From NCBI GenBank assembly GCA_947176875.1, contig CAMWSI010000021.1, positions 1 through 9,338 on the forward strand: a DNA stretch of 9,338 nucleotides, in the 5' to 3' direction. Below, piece after piece: positions 5,526 through 9,338 of this stretch. Each line of letters opens with the position of its first letter. The first letter of the stretch is position 1. The notes beneath the pieces were generated by a model. That model did not search any database, was not told the DNA's origin, and saw nothing but the letters and a program-made list of their open reading frames with translations. This DNA comes from an uncultured Bacteroidales bacterium (GTDB lineage: Bacteria; Bacteroidota; Bacteroidia; Bacteroidales; P3). The translations under genes and the position numbers were made by a program.

Positions 5526-8500
5526 CTACAAGCCGCTTTGATGCCGCAACACCGCCAAGGCCTCCGATACCGTGATACGGTTGCCTTGATAGAAAGCCGC
5601 GATATAACATTCCCGGCCGTGATCCAACAAAAGACGTACCAGCGAACGGACCTGCTCTATATCGGCATAGGTATCGCCGATGTTGTATTTATAGAGGCCG
5701 TCCTTATCCATATAGTACGTCAGTTTGAAAGACGAATCTACCTTCAACACATCCTGATAATAACCCAACGGATCTTCCAGCGGCCGCCGGAACGCGCCCA
5801 ACTGCAACTTGAAATAAACATTGTCGCTATACTGGAGCGGCACCTCGGCCAACGGATAGTCGGTGCCAGCGAGTTCGTTTTCGGCTTCCGGATTGAACAG
5901 ACGGAACGAAACGCGGCGGTTGAGCCGGTGTTCCTCCTCGGTGCGGGCATTGCGGATCAGCGGACGGCTCTTGCCGTACGACTTGGCCACGATGCGGTCG
6001 GTATCGAAACCTTTTTTCTCGACATAGGCTTTCGTACTTTCCAGACGACGGTCGGTCAAGGCCTGGTTGTATGACGCACTACCGCGTTCATCGGCATGGG
6101 CCGATATTTCGAACATCATATCCGGATTCTTGATCGCAATGATAATCATGCGGTCCAATTCGCGGAACGCATCCCTTACGAGACTGTCGCCGTCGAAATC
6201 GAAATAGAGGTTGTTGACGTAGGCCTCGTCGTTGAGTTCCGACAACTTGGGCGTACACTCGAACAATACATAGTCGCGCGTGACGACCGTACGCCGCAGA
6301 TCCGACATTTCGACACTCTTGGGCAACGACGGCTTACCGTCCGACCCCATCGTCGTGATTTCTATCTGATAGGCGGCATTGGGCGCGACGTCGATATAGG
6401 AAACCTTGCCCGCCTGATTGGTCAGCGTAATCAAAGCCTTGTCGTCGTTGGTACGGACAAAGAACGGCTTGTCGGCCGGACGTTGCCGCGTCTTGTCCTC
6501 GCAGACCTCGCATTTGACGCCGGGCGGCACCACCTGCAACTTCGTCCGCCGCAAAGGATCGTTCATACGCTTTTGATAGTCGTTGACATAACGCGAATCG
6601 ACACGCGCCACATCCTTGCGGTGCGCGCTGATGGCGGCAATGATTTCCTTGGCCGACATGCTGTCGTTCAGATATTGTGTCAAGTCCTGCTTTTCGTTGG
6701 TCGGCGCGACCGCCATGCCGAAAAACGAATCCCACTGACGCGAAGTGTCCGCGGCCGAAGCCGCCGTATCCGGGAAAGGCGGAGGCGGAGCGGCCATCAA
6801 CGAAGCCGAATCGGTCAACCATGCGCTGCTGTCGGTCTGCATCGCCAGCGAGTCGGCCATGCGGAGACTGTCGGCCGAAAAAGCCGCGGCCGCGATTGAA
6901 TCGGCTATGCGTTGCGCATTCATGAGCGAATCGGCCACGCGCAGACTGTCGGCGGCAAAAGCCGCGGCCGCGATTGAATCGGCTATGCGGATACTGTCGG
7001 CCTGCGCCGCCGCCAAAAGCGAATCCGCCAGACGTTGCGCCGCCAGCGCGGCCAAAAGATCCGTACTGTCTATCGGCGCGTCCGGATGCGGGAACAACAG
7101 ATAATCCGGCCCTATGTAAAGTTGGTCCCGGTAACCGGGCTTCGTGTAACGGTTACTGGAAAATATGACGCGTTGCCGCGCCGAATCCCAGATCAGACCA
7201 TGATCGTCGAACGAAGAGTTCACTGGCGCCGGAATATGTTTGACTTTGGAGGCCTGACGACGTTTCTTGTCGAACGTGGCGATATACAGATCCAGACCGC
7301 CCATGCCGACAAAACCGTCCGATGCGAATACAAAGCATGTGTCGTTGAGCCATTGCGGGAACGCTTCCCTATACTTCGTATTCACCAGCGTATCGAGCCG
7401 CACGGGACCGCCCCAGTCTTTGTTCAATTGTATCAACTCGCCGTTAGGATTGGCCGGTTTGCGCGCCTTGCTTTTGCTGGCCGCGCTACGGCTGCGTGAA
7501 GACGGCGACGCCACTTTCCGCTTGCGCGTCGTCTTGGCCGGCGGTGCCTCCGGTACCCGTTCCATATACCATATATCGGTCCCCGTGCCGCCCGTCTCGT
7601 TTTTGACGACGAACAGCAGACGGTTACCGTTCGGGGAAACGCTGGGCTGCCCCGCCGTGCCGACGAAATCCGGCCCGTTTTCATAATGGTTGAACTGAAA
7701 TTCGGCCAGATCCCCCCAACTGCCGTCGCTTTGCCGTTTTACGGTATAGACACCGCTCTTATCGACCTGACTCCACATGAAATAACCAATCTGACGGGCG
7801 GCATCGTAAGAGAACGTACCGATATTGCCGCGCAGACCCTCGAACGGCCCCGACAACAACTGCGGATTGACCCAAGTTTGGGTCTCAGGCTGATAAACCG
7901 CCGAATACAAACGGGAATAACTGTGTCCCGTACGCGGATCCATGACGGTTTCGCCTTTCAAGGGACGCGTGGACGTGAACACGAGTTCATCGTTATCGAG
8001 CAACACGCAACCGTATTCGCTGAAAGCCGTATTGAGCGCGCTGTCGTAAATCAAATCGGTCTTGGGATAAACCGGCGCGCCGGAATCGGTCGCCGCCCGT
8101 CCCAGCGACAACATCTTCCGCCAACGTTCCACCGGCATCCGGTAACGCGCCATCGTATCCAGAACGGAATCGGCCTCGTTGTAATGACTGACGGCAAACA
8201 ACGTGTACATATAGTCGCGCAGGAAATCGCGGCTCCGTTCCCCTTTATCCCACAAATATTTGAATGCGTTGTAAGCCGCTTCCGGATGATTCAGTTTCTG
8301 TCGGGTCAGCCCCAATTTGTAATAAATCCGGATGGCCTTCGATTCGTTTTTTTCCTTGACCAACGCCCGATTGTAGCGGTCGGTCGATACGATATACTGT
8401 TCCTGACGGAACGCGGCGTCACCCGCGCGGACCAGTTTCGCGACCGCACCCTTGAACGCATATTCGCCGGTCGTATCGGCTAAAAAAGACGGCTGTGCGG

Positions 8501-8621
8501 AAACACCGCCCCCCCACCAGGCGCATAAAATCCCCAGCGCCACGAAAGGAAGCCGGAACCGTCTCCTCCGTACGGTTTTCGTCGTCATGTCTTTGACAGC
8601 CTGTTTTATTGTAGGTTTCAT
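5526..8621 (-). CDS. OmpA-family envelope protein with TPR, PD40 propeller and SPOR-like C-terminus (PorE-like)
   Basis: This is probably a periplasmic or outer-membrane-associated scaffold that ties T9SS components to peptidoglycan, as proposed for PorE of Porphyromonas. The 1031 residues begin with an Arg-rich signal peptide (about 1-42, VSAQ). Tetratricopeptide-like helices lie at about 55-175. A PD40/WD40-like propeller at about 200-510 has blades such as GQPSVSPNGNRLLFV and DDHGLIWDSARQRVIFSSNR. A Ser/Arg/Lys-rich insert (359-392) falls inside the propeller. An Ala-Asp-Ser repeat linker covers about 520-610, and a carboxypeptidase-regulatory-like segment about 715-790. The OmpA C-terminal domain (about 803-910) retains the Asp (D844) and Arg (R859), 15 residues apart, that bind diaminopimelate. 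The last 100 residues (YFKLQLGAF at 936-944, then YIAAFYQGNRI) resemble a SPOR domain. The start at 8621 is 3 bases after the upstream stop; M12 (8588) would give a more typical signal peptide. PorE itself is about a third shorter, so orthology is uncertain. Confidence 0.88.
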   Translation of the reverse strand: MKPTIKQAVKDMTTKTVRRRRFRLPFVALGILCAWWGGGVSAQPSFLADTTGEYAFKGAVAKLVRAGDAAFRQEQYIVSTDRYNRALVKEKNESKAIRIYYKLGLTRQKLNHPEAAYNAFKYLWDKGERSRDFLRDYMYTLFAVSHYNEADSVLDTMARYRMPVERWRKMLSLGRAATDSGAPVYPKTDLIYDSALNTAFSEYGCVLLDNDELVFTSTRPLKGETVMDPRTGHSYSRLYSAVYQPETQTWVNPQLLSGPFEGLRGNIGTFSYDAARQIGYFMWSQVDKSGVYTVKRQSDGSWGDLAEFQFNHYENGPDFVGTAGQPSVSPNGNRLLFVVKNETGGTGTDIWYMERVPEAPPAKTTRKRKVASPSSRSRSAASKSKARKPANPNGELIQLNKDWGGPVRLDTLVNTKYREAFPQWLNDTCFVFASDGFVGMGGLDLYIATFDKKRRQASKVKHIPAPVNSSFDDHGLIWDSARQRVIFSSNRYTKPGYRDQLYIGPDYLLFPHPDAPIDSTDLLAALAAQRLADSLLAAAQADSIRIADSIAAAAFAADSLRVADSLMNAQRIADSIAAAAFSADSLRMADSLAMQTDSSAWLTDSASLMAAPPPPFPDTAASAADTSRQWDSFFGMAVAPTNEKQDLTQYLNDSMSAKEIIAAISAHRKDVARVDSRYVNDYQKRMNDPLRRTKLQVVPPGVKCEVCEDKTRQRPADKPFFVRTNDDKALITLTNQAGKVSYIDVAPNAAYQIEITTMGSDGKPSLPKSVEMSDLRRTVVTRDYVLFECTPKLSELNDEAYVNNLYFDFDGDSLVRDAFRELDRMIIIAIKNPDMMFEISAHADERGSASYNQALTDRRLESTKAYVEKKGFDTDRIVAKSYGKSRPLIRNARTEEEHRLNRRVSFRLFNPEAENELAGTDYPLAEVPLQYSDNVYFKLQLGAFRRPLEDPLGYYQDVLKVDSSFKLTYYMDKDGLYKYNIGDTYADIEQVRSLVRLLLDHGRECYIAAFYQGNRITVSEALAVLRHQSGL
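6846..6989. repeat. Two-copy 78-bp period tandem repeat inside the OmpA-family gene
   Basis: Copies at 6846-6911 and 6924-6989 match at 60 of 66 positions, and the last 33 bases (6879-6911 and 6957-6989) are identical. The period of 78 bases equals 26 codons, so the frame is kept. The encoded unit begins RIADSIAAAA and continues ADSLR-ADSL, at residues 545 and 571. Shorter ADS-containing units flank it, indicating growth by repeated in-frame duplication. Confidence 0.85.
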
Positions 8622-8624
8622 GTT

Positions 8625-9338
8625 CTATTTTGTAAAAACCGTTACCGTACCCTTCTTGATATATTCCCGGCCGTTTTTCCGTATCGTCACCACATACAGA
8701 TAATCGCCCGGCCGTACGGGCGACCCTTTGAACGTGCCGTCCCAACCCTCCTGTTCTTCGGAAGAACGGAACAATTCCTGCCCGAACCGGTCGAATATCA
8801 CAAGGTCGGTGCCTTTCATGAATATATCGTTGATGCCGTCCCCGTTCGGGGAAAAAGCGTTCGGTATATCGCCTATCGCGTCCTGCATGCCGATATGAAC
8901 GCGCAGGGTATCGTTGCAACCGGTCGCGATATCGCGTATCGTCAGCGTCGCGTCGCAGTCGTCGTAAAGCCGCAACGTGGCGACCGCCGCATCCGTACTG
9001 TCGTGTCGCTCCAACTGTTCGGCGGGTTCCCACAGATAGACATACTGCCGACCGCCGCCGACCGCCTCGGCCGACAGCCGCACCTTGGTACCGAACGGCA
9101 CCTGTATCGTATCGCGTCCCGGCAGAATCCAACGGCCGGCTATTTCGAAAGCCTGCAATTCGATATATTGCGTATCGACCTGAGAGAAGACATAAAGCGG
9201 ATCCGCCTTGATGCCGACGTCGGACGCGCCCGGTGTTTCCGGGTCGTCGGATACCTCAGGATCATCCTCCGGCAATTCGGGTTCCACCGGCTCTTCCCCG
9301 TCGGCATAGATCAAGGTCGTATCGCGGCCTACCACCAT
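8625..9338 (-). CDS. Secreted protein with T9SS type B C-terminal sorting domain (5' end outside window)
   Basis: Only the last 237 codons are present. The first base pairs of the window edge happen to read ATG, but no signal peptide follows and such proteins are usually much longer, so the gene almost certainly continues upstream. The fragment starts with an acidic, Pro-rich linker (about 14-40, many Glu, Asp and Pro). An Ig-like or PKD-like beta domain (about 57-150) follows, containing Cys128 and Cys141. It ends in the gliding-motility-associated C-terminal domain (about 157-237). Its hallmarks are IPNAFSPNGDGINDIF (158-173), VIFDRFGQELFRS (180-192), WDGTFKGSPVRPGDYLYVV (199-217) and a final short hydrophobic strand. 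This domain directs export through the type IX system and attachment at or release from the cell surface. The stop codon is 3 bases before the ATG of the OmpA-family gene, so the two are co-transcribed and may be translationally coupled. The function of the missing part is unknown. Confidence 0.9.
   Translation of the reverse strand: MVVGRDTTLIYADGEEPVEPELPEDDPEVSDDPETPGASDVGIKADPLYVFSQVDTQYIELQAFEIAGRWILPGRDTIQVPFGTKVRLSAEAVGGGRQYVYLWEPAEQLERHDSTDAAVATLRLYDDCDATLTIRDIATGCNDTLRVHIGMQDAIGDIPNAFSPNGDGINDIFMKGTDLVIFDRFGQELFRSSEEQEGWDGTFKGSPVRPGDYLYVVTIRKNGREYIKKGTVTVFTK

Noticed and set aside
8419..9132. 237-codon open frame on the minus strand overlapping the cargo and OmpA-family genes
   Set aside because: Out of frame with both supported genes; Arg/Gly-rich composition and no domain, whereas the competing frame carries the type B sorting domain.
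9336..9338. ATG at the window edge as the true start of the type B cargo protein
   Set aside because: No signal peptide follows and the sequence begins in a linker, so the gene is taken as truncated by the window.

Overview
The window looks like a chromosomal segment of a member of the Bacteroidota, most likely order Bacteroidales, with fairly GC-rich coding sequence. Three lines of evidence support this. The GcvT protein is of Bacteroides type. Envelope genes belong to families tied to the type IX secretion system (PorP/SprF, an OmpA/PD40 protein, and a gliding-motility-type C-terminal domain). Several intergenic regions carry the Bacteroidota promoter signature (-33 TTTG, about 20 bases, -7 TAnnTTTG) instead of -35/-10 boxes. 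No genus can be assigned from the sequence alone.

Layout. At 79-1722 (+) is a regulated, CBS/DRTGG-containing manganese-type inorganic pyrophosphatase. It converges on a tRNA gene with anticodon CAU (1782-1855, -), which has its own promoter (1876-1907) and a strong intrinsic terminator whose U-tract overlaps the pyrophosphatase stop codon. A HAD-family phosphatase with an alanine-rich insert follows at 2056-2793 (+), preceded by a well-spaced promoter. From there to the right edge everything is on the minus strand. Read in transcription order from the right edge, it is: the C-terminal part of a secreted protein ending in a T9SS type B sorting domain (8625-9338, cut by the window edge), a 1031-residue TPR/PD40/OmpA/SPOR-like envelope protein (5526-8621), a PorP/SprF-family outer-membrane protein (4548-5510), a bactofilin with its own promoter (4111-4485), and the aminomethyltransferase GcvT (2923-4026), which ends at an intrinsic terminator (2823-2856).

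The genes at 4548-9338 are separated by only 3 and 15 bases and form one apparent operon. It reads as a dedicated T9SS cassette: a cell-surface cargo, a periplasmic peptidoglycan-binding scaffold, and the outer-membrane partner that type B cargos need. The bactofilin next to it may add a cytoskeletal element, but its own promoter makes the link tentative. The rest (pyrophosphatase, tRNA, HAD phosphatase, GcvT) is housekeeping. I found no mobile element, CRISPR array or phage gene. The most unusual content is the architecture and internal repeats of the 1031-residue protein.
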